The translations under genes were made by a program, and so were the position numbers. This document shows positions 25,514 through 35,612 of a stretch of DNA of 64,000 nucleotides, piece after piece. The first letter of the stretch is position 1; each line of letters begins with the position of its first letter. Below the pieces are notes generated by a model, which saw only the letters and a program-made list of their open reading frames with translations, made no database searches and had not been told where the DNA came from. The stretch spans positions 6,944,001 to 7,008,000 of the forward strand of contig NZ_CP045178.1 of NCBI RefSeq assembly GCF_009296025.1, read 5' to 3'. Origin of the DNA: Streptomyces tsukubensis (GTDB lineage Bacteria > Actinomycetota > Actinomycetes > Streptomycetales > Streptomycetaceae).

Positions 25514-27183
25514 ACCCCGAACCGGAGCGCGACACCATGGACCACATATCCGCCACGTCCGTATCCGCCGCCTCCGTCCTGTCGTACGCCCATGGCACCG
25601 CCGCCGCGCCGCTGCTCGGCGACACCATCGGCCGCGACCTGGACCGCGCGATCGCCGCCCACCCCGACCGTGACGCACTGGTGGACGTCCCCTCGGGACG
25701 GCGCTGGACGTACGCGGAGTTCGGCGCGGCCGTCGACGCCGTGGCCAAGGGGCTGATGGCACGATCCGTCGGCAAGGGTGACCGGGTCGGCATCTGGGCG
25801 GTCAACTGCCCGGAGTGGGTCCTCGTCCAGTACGCGACGGCCAGGATCGGGGCGATCCTGGTCAACATCAACCCTTCCTACCGCGCACACGAGTTGGAGT
25901 ACGTCCTCAAACAGGGCGGGGTGCACCTCCTCGTCGCCTCGACGGTCCACAGGACCACCGACTACCGTGCCCTCGTCGACCAGGTGCGGGGCGACTGCCC
26001 CCGACTGCGCGAGATCGTCCACATCGGTGAGCCGAGCTGGGACGCCCTCATAGCGGCGGGGGAGACCGTCACGCGGGACCGGCTGGCGGAGAGGGAAGCC
26101 GAGCTGTCGTGCGACGACCCGGTCAACCTCCAGTACACCTCGGGCACCACCGGCTTCCCTAAGGGCGCCACCCTCTCCCACCACAACATCCTCAACAACG
26201 GCTACTGGGTGGGCGAGACGGTCAACTACACCGAGCACGACCGGATCTGCGTGCCCGTGCCCTTCTATCACTGTTTTGGGATGGTGATGGGCAACCTCGG
26301 GGCCACTTCGCACGGCGCCTGCATAGTCATCCCCGCCCCGTCGTTCGACCCGGAGGCGACCCTCGCCGCCGTCCAGGACGAACGCTGTACCTCGCTGTAC
26401 GGGGTGCCGACGATGTTCATCGCGGAACTGGACCTCCCCGACTTCTCCGGCTACGACCTCACCTCACTGCGTACGGGCATCATGGCGGGCTCGCCCTGCC
26501 CGGTCGAGGTGATGAAACGCGTCGTCGCGGAGATGCACATGGCCGAGGTGGCGATCTGCTACGGCATGACGGAGACGTCCCCCGTCTCCACCCAGACACG
26601 GCGTGACGACGACCTGGAGCGCCGCACGACCACGGTGGGGCGGGTCCTGCCGCACATCGAAGTGAAGGTCACCGACCCGGTGAGCGGTGTGACGCTGCCG
26701 CGCGGCCGGGCGGGCGAGCTGTGCACCCGCGGCTACTCGGTGATGCTCGGATACTGGGACGAGCCCGAGCGGACGGCCGAAGTGATCGACTCCGGGAGGT
26801 GGATGCACACCGGGGACCTCGCGTTGATGCGCGAGGACGGCTACGTGGAGATCGTCGGCCGCATCAAGGACATGATCATCAGGGGCGGCGAGAACGTCTA
26901 TCCGCGTGAGATCGAGGAATTCCTCTACGCCCACCCGAAGATCGCGGACGTGCAGGTGGTCGGGGTGCCCAGCGAGCGGTACGGCGAGGAGGTCCTGGCC
27001 TGCGTCATCCCGCGCGACCCCGAGGACCCGCTCACCCTGGCGGAACTGCGCGACTTCTGCGAGAACCGCCTCGCGCATTACAAGGTGCCGAGCGCTCTGC
27101 GGCTCCTGGACGCTTTTCCCATGACGGTGTCGGGAAAGGTGCGGAAGGTGGAGCTGCGCGGGCGTTATGGGGTTCCCGAGTAG
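25510..27183 (+). CDS. Long-chain fatty acid--CoA ligase family protein
   Basis: 557 residues from a GTG that overlaps the upstream stop (GTGA); an ATG at 25537 is the alternative. ANL motifs: [82 protein letters not shown]. This is the FadD/AcsA-like type widespread in actinobacteria. With the gene upstream it forms a two-ligase operon, perhaps handling different chain lengths or aromatic acids. Confidence 0.85.
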   Translation: MNPEPERDTMDHISATSVSAASVLSYAHGTAAAPLLGDTIGRDLDRAIAAHPDRDALVDVPSGRRWTYAEFGAAVDAVAKGLMARSVGKGDRVGIWAVNCPEWVLVQYATARIGAILVNINPSYRAHELEYVLKQGGVHLLVASTVHRTTDYRALVDQVRGDCPRLREIVHIGEPSWDALIAAGETVTRDRLAEREAELSCDDPVNLQYTSGTTGFPKGATLSHHNILNNGYWVGETVNYTEHDRICVPVPFYHCFGMVMGNLGATSHGACIVIPAPSFDPEATLAAVQDERCTSLYGVPTMFIAELDLPDFSGYDLTSLRTGIMAGSPCPVEVMKRVVAEMHMAEVAICYGMTETSPVSTQTRRDDDLERRTTTVGRVLPHIEVKVTDPVSGVTLPRGRAGELCTRGYSVMLGYWDEPERTAEVIDSGRWMHTGDLALMREDGYVEIVGRIKDMIIRGGENVYPREIEEFLYAHPKIADVQVVGVPSERYGEEVLACVIPRDPEDPLTLAELRDFCENRLAHYKVPSALRLLDAFPMTVSGKVRKVELRGRYGVPE

Positions 27184-27194
27184 ACGAGATGAAA

Positions 27195-27232
27195 CCCCCG
27201 ACCGGTTCGGCCTTCAGGCTCACCGGCGGGGG
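27195..27232. terminator. Hairpin after acyl-CoA synthetase operon
   Basis: CCCCCGACCGGT pairs with ACCGGCGGGGG with one bulge, just after the stop at 27183. Confidence 0.5.
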
Positions 27233-27386
27233 CTTCCCGGGCTCGTGGTCCGGTCAGCCGTGCGCCCTGGCGCATGCCACCGGGCCGGTGAACCCTTCCG
27301 GGGTGAAGGTGAGGTGTGGCCCGGTCGGGACCTGGCTGTCGCGCACCATTCCGCGAGAACCGCCTCGCGCACAGTGGTCGGGCTAT

Positions 27387-28178
27387 TCACACTCCAGCGC
27401 AAGCGGGACGCCGGTTGTACCTGTCGATAGTGGCTTTGGCCGTCGACGCGTCCTGGAAGATCAACTCCCATGGGCCCGTATTGACGTCGAACTCCTTCCC
27501 GAAACCCACCCACTTGCCCGCGATGCGGCGGCCGGTGGGGTCGACAAGCATCTGTACGGCACCGTGATACCGAGCCCCCGCGTAATAACCGGCGGTTGCG
27601 GTCTGCTCGGTCCATGTACCAGTGACCACGGCGCCATCCACCTCCAAATCCATGGTGAGCGACGAGTCCGACGAACCTGGAAGGCTCCGTGCACTCAGGC
27701 GCCGCCCGTGTTGGAGCAGCACCACGTAGTGCAGACCTGTGTAGGTGCCGCTCCGTCCGCTTGAGTAGTACTCATAACGGCTCAGTCAGACACCGGAATA
27801 GGTACCGCTGACGGGGGACGGCTGAGGACGGGTACTGGTTGACGGTGCGACCACGCCTGACGTGGACGGGGCCAAGTCGTGTCCACCCTGCCCGTCGCCG
27901 GAGACTCGATCAATCGGCCCGCCGCTAAACCCCAGCGCCTCAATGGGGAGGCCTGTCACGGATTCCAACGCGCGTGCGTAGCGTGGTCTGGGACAAATGA
28001 TGGCGCCCGACTCCCACCTCTGCACAAGGCGCTTCGACGCCCCGTTGCGTTCCCCGGCGCGTTCGCCTGCGCCGCGAACGGCGTGTGCCATGTCATCTTG
28101 CGACAGTCGCAGGCTGAGGCGCACGGCACGGAACACGGCGTTTGGTTCGCTCCTGAAGGCAGCCTTAGGACTTGGCAC
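27387..28178 (-). pseudogene. XRE regulator with conserved C-terminal domain, broken by an in-frame TGA
   Basis: One continuous frame codes an N-terminal helix-turn-helix (VFRAVRLSLRLSQDDMAHAVRGAG..SKRLVQRWESG, ALESVTGLPIEALGF), a Ser/Thr/Pro linker, SGTYSGV, then TGA (27786-27788). It continues as LSRYEYYSSGRSGTYTGLHY, VVLLQHGRRLSARSLPGS and YHGAVQMLVDPTGRRIAGKW. As I recall intact Streptomyces relatives, they read GVWLSRYEYYSSGR, so a Trp TGG has become TGA. GTG at 28178 is the likely original start. The gene is either inactive or yields a truncated HTH protein. Confidence 0.75.
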
Positions 28179-28671
28179 ACGCTTACGACACCCGATTGAC
28201 GCCCGTCGTGACGCCCAAATGACGTCTTGACTGTCATCGAATCTCCCCGCGACGCCGCAGAACAATGGAGTCCTCGCCACGCAGCAGCGCGCGAGTGAGC
28301 CGTTCGGGAGATCTCTTGTCATGGGTAACGTCACGTATTCAGAACCACCCGTCAGTCTGACGCGACATCCCTTCTGCTCCCGTCCCGAAACCGGGGTGTG
28401 ATCGGTGTGCGGCGCACATGTCGCTCTGGCGACAGGCGACGGAGGTGGGCTCTCCGGCGCTTCGGCCTCACGGTCACCCCGCACGGGCAACGTGCCTGGC
28501 TGGATGATCCAGCGAACTGCTGGCCGGCCTGACGTCCACCAACGCCACCCAACGTCACCCAGCGCCGTGTGACCCACGGGACGCCATGTGACGCCATCTG
28601 GCGACCCCCCGCTGCCCCGCTGCCTCCGGCCCCTGCGGCAGGCGGCAGGCGGCAGGCGGCAGGAGAGCGGC
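28179..28671. other. About 490 bp without a supported gene
   Basis: Contains short repeats of ACGCCACC/ACGCCATCTGGCGAC type around 28530-28610 and a GGCAGGC heptamer repeated four times (28637-28665). I see no convincing promoter or small gene. Confidence 0.4.
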
Positions 28672-29211
28672 TCACAACTCCTTCCGCATCGCGAGCCTTC
28701 GCCACCGGTCGAGGCCGAGCGCGCTCTCCTCCTCCCGGATCGCCCGCAGGGCCGGCGTCAGCTCCGCCTCGGCGAGTACGCGGAAGCCGAGGCGCGCGTA
28801 GTACGGCGCGTTCCACGGCACCTCGGCGAAAGTGGTGAGCGTCAGCGCCGACAGCCCCGCGTCTCGTGCGCGGTCGGCGAGGTGGGCGATGAGGTGCGCG
28901 CCCAGGCCCCTGCGGGCCGCCTTGGGGTGCACCGACACCTGCTCGATGTGTGCGGCGCCGTCCACGGTCAGGGTCAGCAGATACGCCAGGGGTTCTCCCG
29001 TCTCGCCCTCCGAGGCCACCCACGCCCCGTCCTCGCGCCTGAACCCGTCCAGTGTCTCCAGCGACGGGGGAGCGTCGTCGGCGATCTCCGCCATTCCCAG
29101 GGCGCGGAACGGTTCCCCCGCTGCCCGTTCCAGGTCCTGGAGAGCCGGGAGTTCGTCGACGGTGACCGTGCGGATCTGTATACGCCGAGTATGCGTACGC
29201 CGAGTAGCCAT
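28672..29211 (-). CDS. GNAT family N-acetyltransferase
   Basis: 179 residues. Acetyl-CoA-binding motif A is clear: IEQVSVHPKAARRGLGAHLIAHLADRARDAG, followed by LTLTTFAEVPWNAPYYARLGFRVL, the usual GNAT C-terminal part. The substrate is unknown. It is divergent from gcl but has no visible link with it. Confidence 0.85.
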   Translation of the reverse strand: MATRRTHTRRIQIRTVTVDELPALQDLERAAGEPFRALGMAEIADDAPPSLETLDGFRREDGAWVASEGETGEPLAYLLTLTVDGAAHIEQVSVHPKAARRGLGAHLIAHLADRARDAGLSALTLTTFAEVPWNAPYYARLGFRVLAEAELTPALRAIREEESALGLDRWRRLAMRKEL

Positions 29212-29350
29212 GCGCCGATGATCGGCCGGGATGTCGCCGCAAGGGCTGGCGGGTGCGACGCACTTGCCGCGGGTGGCGGTGGTCCGGCCGCCGGCTTTGG
29301 TGCGGGTGGCCAGGTGTCTTGACGCTCCCCGAGATCGACGCCTAGATTAC

Positions 29351-29386
29351 TTCCGTATAGCAGAATGAATATTCCGTGATGCGGAA
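29351..29386. promoter_or_regulatory. Paired AllR-type boxes before gcl
   Basis: TTCCGTATAGCAGAA (29351-29365) and TTCCGTGATGCGGAA (29372-29386), start to start 21 bp, about 120 bp before the gcl start. Same pairs occur before hyi, aceB and allR/allB. AllR of S. coelicolor is known to control these genes; that it binds exactly here is inference. Confidence 0.65.
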
Positions 29387-29503
29387 AGGTCGCCTTGTGG
29401 GGTGGCCGGTGCGGTCGTCGCAGCGTCACGGAAACGACAGGACAAGCTCTCCGCAGGGGCGCGACGGGAGCCTGGATTTCGACACCCGAAGCAGGAGAAC
29501 TCG

Positions 29504-31285
29504 ATGGCTCGTATGACCGCCGCACGTGCGGCAGTGGAGATCCTCAAGCGTGAGGGCGTCAGCGACGCCTTCGGTGTGCCGGGAGCGGCGATCAACCCGT
29601 TCTACGCGGCCCTGAAGGCGAGCGGCGGTATCCACCACACACTCGCCCGCCATGTCGAGGGCGCCTCGCACATGGCCGAGGGGTACACCAGGACAGCGCC
29701 GGGCAACATCGGTGTCTGCGTGGGCACATCGGGCCCCGCCGGCACCGACATGGTCACCGGCCTCTACTCGGCCTCCGGCGACTCGATCCCGATCCTTTGC
29801 ATCACAGGGCAGGCGCCGACCGCCCGCCTCCACAAGGAGGACTTCCAGGCCGTCGACATCGCTGCCGTGGCCAAACCCGTGACGAAGATGGCCGTCACGG
29901 TCCTGGAGGCCGCACAGGTGCCCGGCGTCTTCCAGACCGCCTTCCACCTCATGCGTTCCGGCCGCCCAGGACCCGTCCTCATCGACCTGCCCCTCGACGT
30001 GCAGCTCACGGAGATCGAGTTCGACCCCGAGACGTACGAACCGTTGCCGGTCTACAAGCCGGCCGCGACCCGCGCCCAGGCCGAGAAGGCCATCAGGATG
30101 CTGAACGCCTCCGAGCGCCCGCTACTGGTCGCGGGCGGCGGCATCATCAACGCCGACGCGAGCGCGCTGCTGGTGGAGTTCGCCGAACTCACCGGCGTCC
30201 CCGTGGTGCCGACCCTGATGGGCTGGGGCATCCTCCCCGACGACCACGAGCTGAACGCGGGCATGGTCGGCCTCCAGACCTCGCACCGCTACGGCAACGC
30301 CACCTTCCTGGAGTCGGACTTCGTCCTCGGCATCGGCAACCGCTGGGCCAACCGGCACACGGGCGGCCTCGACGTCTACACCGAGGGCCGCACCTTCGTC
30401 CACGTCGACATCGAGCCGACCCAGATCGGGCGGGTCTTCGCCCCGGACTTCGGAATCGCCTCGGACGCCGGGGCCGCGCTCGAACTCTTCGTGGCCGTCG
30501 CCCGCGAACTGCGGGACGCGGGCGAACTGCGGGACCGCTCGGAGTGGGCCGCGGCTGCCCAGGACCGCAGGGCCCGCCTCCAGCGGCGTACCCACTTCGA
30601 CCAGGTGCCGATCAAGCCGCAGCGCGTCTACGAGGAGATGAACCGCGCCTTCGGGCCCGAGACCCGGTACGTCACCACGATCGGTCTCTCGCAGATCGCG
30701 GGCGCCCAGATGCTCCACGTCTTCCGCCCCCGCCACTGGATCAACTGCGGCCAGGCGGGGCCGCTCGGCTGGACCGTGCCCGCCGCGCTCGGCGTCGCGC
30801 AGGCCGACCCCGAGGGCTCGGTGGTGGCGCTCTCCGGCGACTACGACTTCCAGTTCATGATGGAGGAACTGGCGGTCGGCGCCCAGCACCGCATCCCCTA
30901 CGTGCACGTACTCGTCAACAACTCCTACCTGGGCCTCATCCGGCAGGCTCAGCGGGCGTTCGAGATCGACTTCCAGGTCAACCTGGAGTTCGAGAACATC
31001 AACTCGCCCGAACTCGGTGCGTACGGAGTCGATCACGTGAAGGTGGCGGAGGGGCTCGGCTGCAAGGCCATCAGGGTCACCGACCCCGCCGAACTCGCCG
31101 CCGCCTTCGAGGAGGCCAAGAAGCTCGCGGCCGAGCACCGGGTGCCTGTCGTGGTGGAGGCGATCCTGGAGCGGATCACCAACATCTCGATGGCCGCCGT
31201 CGACATCGACAAGGTCAACGAGTTCGAGGAGATCGCCACGGAGCCCGAGCACACGCCGACCTCCATCAGGACACTGAAGGTATGA
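29504..31285 (+). CDS. gcl: Glyoxylate carboligase (tartronate-semialdehyde synthase)
   Basis: 593 residues from ATG with AGGAGA upstream. It condenses two glyoxylate to tartronate semialdehyde and CO2 with TPP, FAD and Mg2+. The TPP-enzyme order is plain: PYR domain with [16 protein letters not shown], central domain, PP domain with [30 protein letters not shown]. Residue 51 is Val where most TPP enzymes have the catalytic Glu, the hallmark of Gcl. It takes glyoxylate from allantoin breakdown; hyi and glxR downstream on the other strand complete the glycerate route. Confidence 0.95.
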   Translation: MARMTAARAAVEILKREGVSDAFGVPGAAINPFYAALKASGGIHHTLARHVEGASHMAEGYTRTAPGNIGVCVGTSGPAGTDMVTGLYSASGDSIPILCITGQAPTARLHKEDFQAVDIAAVAKPVTKMAVTVLEAAQVPGVFQTAFHLMRSGRPGPVLIDLPLDVQLTEIEFDPETYEPLPVYKPAATRAQAEKAIRMLNASERPLLVAGGGIINADASALLVEFAELTGVPVVPTLMGWGILPDDHELNAGMVGLQTSHRYGNATFLESDFVLGIGNRWANRHTGGLDVYTEGRTFVHVDIEPTQIGRVFAPDFGIASDAGAALELFVAVARELRDAGELRDRSEWAAAAQDRRARLQRRTHFDQVPIKPQRVYEEMNRAFGPETRYVTTIGLSQIAGAQMLHVFRPRHWINCGQAGPLGWTVPAALGVAQADPEGSVVALSGDYDFQFMMEELAVGAQHRIPYVHVLVNNSYLGLIRQAQRAFEIDFQVNLEFENINSPELGAYGVDHVKVAEGLGCKAIRVTDPAELAAAFEEAKKLAAEHRVPVVVEAILERITNISMAAVDIDKVNEFEEIATEPEHTPTSIRTLKV

Positions 31286-31341
31286 GGCGTGAGGCGTGAG
31301 GCCTGAGGGCCGCGGTTAGAGCCCTGAGCCCCGTGCCACGT

Positions 31342-31375
31342 GAGCGGGCCGCACCCCAGGGGGTGCGGCCCGCTC
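31342..31375. terminator. Strong hairpin after gcl
   Basis: GAGCGGGCCGCACCCC and its complement with a short loop, 57 bp after gcl. A second hairpin follows for the convergent catalase gene. Confidence 0.8.
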
Positions 31376-31401
31376 GACGTGTGCCCCCTCGGCGCACTGA
31401 A

Positions 31402-31457
31402 ACGGGCCGTGTCGGGCGGTGGGCCACCGCACAGGCTCACCGGCCGACACGGCCCGT
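31402..31457. terminator. Large hairpin between gcl and katA
   Basis: Perfect 14-bp arms (ACGGGCCGTGTCGG and complement) with a 28-base spacer that can pair in part. Likely terminator for katA read from the right. Confidence 0.65.
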
Positions 31458-31559
31458 GGACACCCGTACCGCTCACACCTGGCGAGCGGTACGGGAGGCT
31501 GCGACGCGAAGAGACACCGAACGCCGGGTGCCCAAGGGGCCCCGGCGTCCTGTGGCGGC

Positions 31560-33017
31560 TCAGTCCTCGCGCAGGTCGCGTACCGCCTCCTCGACGCGCT
31601 TGCCGTACTCCGGGTCGGCGGCGTGGAAGTGGGCGAGGTTCTTCTCCACGACGTCGTCGCGTGAGACCTGGGAGAGTCCGCCCGCGATGTTGGCCACCAG
31701 GCGGCCCTTCTCCTCCTCGGACATCAGGCGGTACAACTCGCCCGCCTGGAAGAAGTGGTCGTCCTTGGTGTGCTCGGGCGCGGCGTGGGCGCCGGTGTGA
31801 CCCTGCACCGCGAGCGCGGCCGACAGCGGGGCGCCCGTCTGGGCAGGGCCGGCGTGCGAGTTGGGCTCGTAGTTCTTGTCGTGCCTGCCCTGGGAGTTGG
31901 CGGCCATCAGGCCGTCCCGACCGTAGTTGTCGGCGGAGGTGGCGCGGGGCGCGTTCACGGCGAGTTGGGTGTGGTTGACGCCGAGCCGGTAGCGGTGGGC
32001 GTCCGCGTAGGCGAAGAGCCTGCCCTGGAGCATCTTGTCCGGCGAGGGGCCGATGCCGGGCACGAAGTTGTTGGGCGAGAACGCCGCCTGCTCGACCTCC
32101 GCGAAGACGTTGTCCGGGTTGCGGTCGAGGACCAGCCGGCCCACGCGCCGCAGCGGGTAGTCGCTGTGCGGCCACACCTTCGTCACGTCGAACGGGTTGA
32201 AGCGGTAACCGTCGGCGTCCGCGGCCGGCATGACCTGAACGTGCAGCGTCCAGGACGGGTTCACGCCCCGCTCGATGGCCTGCAACAGGTCCGTCTGGTG
32301 CGAGTTGGGGTCCTTGCCCGCCGTTTCCTGGCCCTGGTCGGCCGAGAGGGAGCGCACACCCTGGTTGGTCTTGAAGTGGTACTTGACGAAGAAGGCCTCG
32401 CCCTCGGCGTTGGTCCACTGGTAGGTGTGCGAGCCGTAGCCGTTCATGTGACGGTACGAGGCGGGGATGCCCCGGTCGCCCATCAGCCAGGTGACCTGGT
32501 GGGTGGCCTCGGGGGAGTGCGCCCAGAAGTCCCAGACATTGTCTGGCTCCTGCTTGCCCGTGAACGGGTCACGCTTCTGGGAGTGGATGAAGTCCGGGAA
32601 CTTCAGCGGGTCCTTGATGAAGAAGACCGGGGTGTTGTTGCCGACGAGGTCGTAATTGCCCTCCGCTGTGTAGAACTTCAACGCGAAGCCGCGCGGGTCG
32701 CGCACCGCGTCCGCGCCGCCGAGATTGTCGGCGACGGTGGAGAAACGGGCGAACACCTCGGTGCGCCTGCCGGTCTGTCCGAGGAAGTGGGCGTGGGTGA
32801 ACTCCGTCATGTCATCGGTGACTTCGAAGTACCCGTAGGCGCCGGAGCCGCGCGCGTGCACCACCCGCTCCGGGATGCGCTCGCGGTTGAAACGGGCGAG
32901 CTTCTCCAGCAGGTGCTGGTCCTGGAGGAGCAGCGGGCCGCCGGCGCCGGCGGAGGCGGAGTTCTGGTTGTCGGCGACCGGGGCGCCGGACTCGGTCGTG
33001 AGCACGCGCTGCGACAT
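31560..33017 (-). CDS. katA: Monofunctional haem catalase
   Basis: 485 residues from ATG with GGAAGG upstream. Degrades H2O2. The haem-site motif [29 protein letters not shown] and the proximal [15 protein letters not shown] stretch are typical of clade 3 catalases; the essential His ([15 protein letters not shown]) and Asn ([24 protein letters not shown]) regions are intact. Its place in a purine-degradation locus fits removal of peroxide made by uricase. The leader carries the palindrome shared with the uricase operon. Confidence 0.95.
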   Translation of the reverse strand: MSQRVLTTESGAPVADNQNSASAGAGGPLLLQDQHLLEKLARFNRERIPERVVHARGSGAYGYFEVTDDMTEFTHAHFLGQTGRRTEVFARFSTVADNLGGADAVRDPRGFALKFYTAEGNYDLVGNNTPVFFIKDPLKFPDFIHSQKRDPFTGKQEPDNVWDFWAHSPEATHQVTWLMGDRGIPASYRHMNGYGSHTYQWTNAEGEAFFVKYHFKTNQGVRSLSADQGQETAGKDPNSHQTDLLQAIERGVNPSWTLHVQVMPAADADGYRFNPFDVTKVWPHSDYPLRRVGRLVLDRNPDNVFAEVEQAAFSPNNFVPGIGPSPDKMLQGRLFAYADAHRYRLGVNHTQLAVNAPRATSADNYGRDGLMAANSQGRHDKNYEPNSHAGPAQTGAPLSAALAVQGHTGAHAAPEHTKDDHFFQAGELYRLMSEEEKGRLVANIAGGLSQVSRDDVVEKNLAHFHAADPEYGKRVEEAVRDLRED

Positions 33018-33041
33018 GGTGACCTTCCGTACGGGGAGCTG

Positions 33042-33059
33042 GCGGAATCCTGATTCCGC
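33042..33059. promoter_or_regulatory. Palindrome GCGGAATC-CT-GATTCCGC before katA
   Basis: Lies about 25 bp before the katA start. A catalase-specific peroxide sensor (CatR/PerR type) site is one possibility; no such regulator gene is in the window. Confidence 0.4.
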
Positions 33060-33105
33060 TGAGTGGAGTTCCGCTGCGTGGAGCGTAGAGTCGCCCCTCC
33101 CACAC

Positions 33106-33122
33106 GTCAACACTTTGTTGAA
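33106..33122. promoter_or_regulatory. TCAAC-type palindrome before katA
   Basis: GTCAAC-ACTTT-GTTGAA, about 90 bp before the katA start. Same 17-bp pattern as at 39710 (uricase operon) and 60651 (allantoinase). Confidence 0.55.
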
Positions 33123-33295
33123 GTGGTGGACGGGGCGACTGGAGGGGGTGAGGGGGGAGTGGGGTACGTGGTGATCCGGGCGGCGTCGGCACCTGGGCGC
33201 GACAGGACAGTTGTCAGCGCCGACGCCGCCCGGACGTGTGAGGGGCGGCCACGAAAGGCCGGAGAGTGCCCCTTCGATCGGCACCCGTCGGGTCG

Positions 33296-34207
33296 TCAGC
33301 CCTGGACGGGCGTACCGGAGAGCCGGTCGACTCCGCGCAGGAGCGCGGAGTGGTCGAGACCGCCGTCGCCCTGTGTGCGCAGGGAGGCGACGAGCTGGGC
33401 GACCATCGCTCCGACGGGCAGCGCCGCACCGACATCGCGGGCCGCGTCGGTGACGATGCCCATGTCCTTGTGGTGCAGATCGATACGGAAGCCGGGCTTG
33501 AAGTCCCGGTTCAGGAAGTTGTCCTTCTTCCGGGCCAGCACCGTCGACCCGGCGAGCCCGCCGCCCAGTACGTCGAGCGCCGCCGCGAGGTCCACGCCCG
33601 ACTTCTCCAGGAAGCCGACCGCCTCCGCGCACGCCTGGATGTTGACGGCGACGATGAGCTGATTGGCTGCCTTCACGGTCTGGCCCGAGCCGTTGGGACC
33701 GCACAGCACGATGGTCTTGCCCAACGCGTCGAACAGCGGCTTCGCCGCGTCGAAGTCGGCCCGCTCGCCTCCGACCATGATGGAGAGGACGGCCTCGACC
33801 GCCCCGGCCTCACCGCCGGAGACGGGGGCGTCGAGCACCCGGATGCCCTTGGCGCGCCCCGCTGCCGCGAGGTCGATCGAGGTCTGCGGGGTGATCGAGG
33901 ACATGTCGATCAGCAGCGCGCCCGAGCGGGCGTTCTCCAGGATGCCTTCAGGGCCGTACGCGATGGCCTCGACCTGCGGGGAGGCGGGCACCATGGTGAT
34001 GATGACGTCCGCGTCGCGGACCGCCTCGGCGAGGGAGCCCGCGACGGCGCCACCCGCCGCCGCCAGCCGGTCCAGCTTCTCCTTCTCCAGGGTGAAGCCG
34101 GTGACCTGGTATCCGGCCTTGATCAGGTTCTCGGACATCGGGGATCCCATGATGCCGAGACCGACCCAGGCGACCGTGGGGCGGGCGGAGCCTGCGGAGT
34201 TGCTCAT
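33296..34207 (-). CDS. glxR: 2-hydroxy-3-oxopropionate (tartronate semialdehyde) reductase
   Basis: 303 residues. Reduces tartronate semialdehyde to glycerate with NAD(P)H. The Rossmann motif [22 protein letters not shown], the substrate loop [11 protein letters not shown] and the catalytic lysine region [18 protein letters not shown] mark the beta-hydroxyacid dehydrogenase family. It follows hyi on the same strand and acts on the product of Gcl. Confidence 0.93.
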   Translation of the reverse strand: MSNSAGSARPTVAWVGLGIMGSPMSENLIKAGYQVTGFTLEKEKLDRLAAAGGAVAGSLAEAVRDADVIITMVPASPQVEAIAYGPEGILENARSGALLIDMSSITPQTSIDLAAAGRAKGIRVLDAPVSGGEAGAVEAVLSIMVGGERADFDAAKPLFDALGKTIVLCGPNGSGQTVKAANQLIVAVNIQACAEAVGFLEKSGVDLAAALDVLGGGLAGSTVLARKKDNFLNRDFKPGFRIDLHHKDMGIVTDAARDVGAALPVGAMVAQLVASLRTQGDGGLDHSALLRGVDRLSGTPVQG

Positions 34208-34405
34208 GAGGGTGCCTCTCTCACTGCGGTGAAACGTCGTTGTCGTGGGGCGGATTTCCTGTCGCGGGGCGGCGAGTGCCGGTGCCGTCCGCACGTGGAT
34301 GCCGTGGGGCCGGGCCGTCCTTCGTCCCGAGCCGCGCGGGCGGGCGTGGCCCGTGGGGCGGGTGGCCGCCCGGCGCGTACCGCGCGGGCGGGCGCGGACG
34401 TACCG

Positions 34406-35245
34406 TCAGCGGGCGGCCCGCGCCTCGGCCGGCAGCCAGTCGAACGCCTCGGCGCTCGGCCGGTCGCCCGGCTTGTACTCCAGGCCGACCCATCCGCTGT
34501 AGCCGCCCTTGGTGAGCCGGTCGAGCAGGTCTCCCAGCGGCAGGGAGCCGGTGCCGGGGGCGCCGCGCCCGGGGTTGTCCGCGATCTGTACGTGGCCGGT
34601 CCTCGCCGTGTAGCGGTCGATGACGGAGGGCAGGTCCTCGCCGTTCATGGCCAAGTGGTAGAGGTCCATGAGGAACTTGGCGTTGCCCAGCCCGGTCGCT
34701 TCGTTGACGCGGTCCACGACGGCGATCCCCGCCTCCGCGCTGACCAGCGGATAGCGCGGCGACTCCGGCTTGTTGAGCGTCTCGATGAGCAGCACCGCAC
34801 CGACTCGATCCGCGGCGCCCGCCGCCAGGACCAGATTCTCCAGGGCGAGTTCGTCCTGTACGGCCGGATCCACGCCGTCCACGCGGTTGCCGTAGAGGGC
34901 GTTGAGCGCGGTGCAGCCAAGGGAGTGGGCGAAGGCGGCGGCCACGTCGATGTTGGCCCGGAACCTGGCGGACTCCTCGCCGGGCAGCGACAGCGCGCCC
35001 CGGTCGGGGCCGGGGAGCTTTCCCGCGTAGAAGTTGAGGCCGGTCAGCCGTACCCCCGCATCCTCGATGGCGGCCTTGAGTGCGTCGAGTTCGGCCTGCG
35101 GAGGGGTGGGGTCCTCGATCCACGGCCACCACAGCTCGACCGCGCCGAAACCCGCGGCGGCGGCCGCGGCGGGCCGCTTGAGGAGCGGCAGCTCCGTGAA
35201 GAGGATCGACAGATTGACGTTGAAGCGCTGGTCGCTGAGGCCCAT
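34406..35245 (-). CDS. hyi: Hydroxypyruvate isomerase
   Basis: 279 residues from ATG. Interconverts hydroxypyruvate and tartronate semialdehyde. NVNLSILFTELPLLKRPAAAAAAGFGAVELWWPW, GLNFYAGKLPGPDRGALSLPGEE, LIETLNKPESPRYPL, MDLYHLAMNGED, GHVQIADNPGRGAPGTG and EYKPGDR follow the Hyi TIM barrel, including the two catalytic Glu and the metal ligands. Two AllR-type boxes lie in its upstream region. glxR lies 200 bp downstream on the same strand. Confidence 0.93.
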   Translation of the reverse strand: MGLSDQRFNVNLSILFTELPLLKRPAAAAAAGFGAVELWWPWIEDPTPPQAELDALKAAIEDAGVRLTGLNFYAGKLPGPDRGALSLPGEESARFRANIDVAAAFAHSLGCTALNALYGNRVDGVDPAVQDELALENLVLAAGAADRVGAVLLIETLNKPESPRYPLVSAEAGIAVVDRVNEATGLGNAKFLMDLYHLAMNGEDLPSVIDRYTARTGHVQIADNPGRGAPGTGSLPLGDLLDRLTKGGYSGWVGLEYKPGDRPSAEAFDWLPAEARAAR

Positions 35246-35433
35246 GGGGAGTGTGCGCTCCTTCCCGGAGAAGGTCGGTGGTACGTGCGGCGGCGAATCC
35301 GGAGGTGCGGCGGCGGGCGTGGGATCCGAGTGCCGGGGACCGGGCATCGCCCAGGGTCCGTTGGCCGGGCTTCCCCTCGTCGCGGGCTCTCGTGGTCTCC
35401 CGCTGTGCGGGCCGCTCACCCGCCGCAGCCTGC

Positions 35434-35469
35434 TTCCGTATTACGGAACTTACTTTCTGCTTGTTGGAA
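35434..35469. promoter_or_regulatory. Paired AllR-type boxes before hyi
   Basis: TTCCGTATTACGGAA (35434-35448, perfect palindrome) and TTCTGCTTGTTGGAA (35455-35469), again 21 bp apart. Read from hyi the order matches the gcl pair. Confidence 0.65.
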
Positions 35470-35559
35470 GATTGCCCGGGTGGGGTGGACGCTGTCAAGG
35501 GGCGACGGGGGAAGAGTCCGCGAGGGCCAGGGAAACGGGCACGTCCGGGCATGAGGAAA

Positions 35560-35590
35560 GCCCCGGCGGAGCGTCACGCTCCACCGGGGC
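35560..35590. terminator. Hairpin after the TPP enzyme gene
   Basis: GCCCCGGCGGAGCG, TCA loop, then its complement with one mismatch. Downstream of the gene ending at 35613. Confidence 0.7.
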
Positions 35591-35612
35591 GAGGGCCTGC
35601 ACCCGGCCGGGG

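Noticed and set aside
28636..28665. GGCAGGC heptamer run as a possible CRISPR-like or regulatory repeat
   Set aside because: Only four short copies without spacers; simple slippage repeat.
31755..33053. A 432-residue plus-strand frame opposite catalase
   Set aside because: Antisense shadow of katA with no recognisable domain and biased Val/Gly/Arg content.
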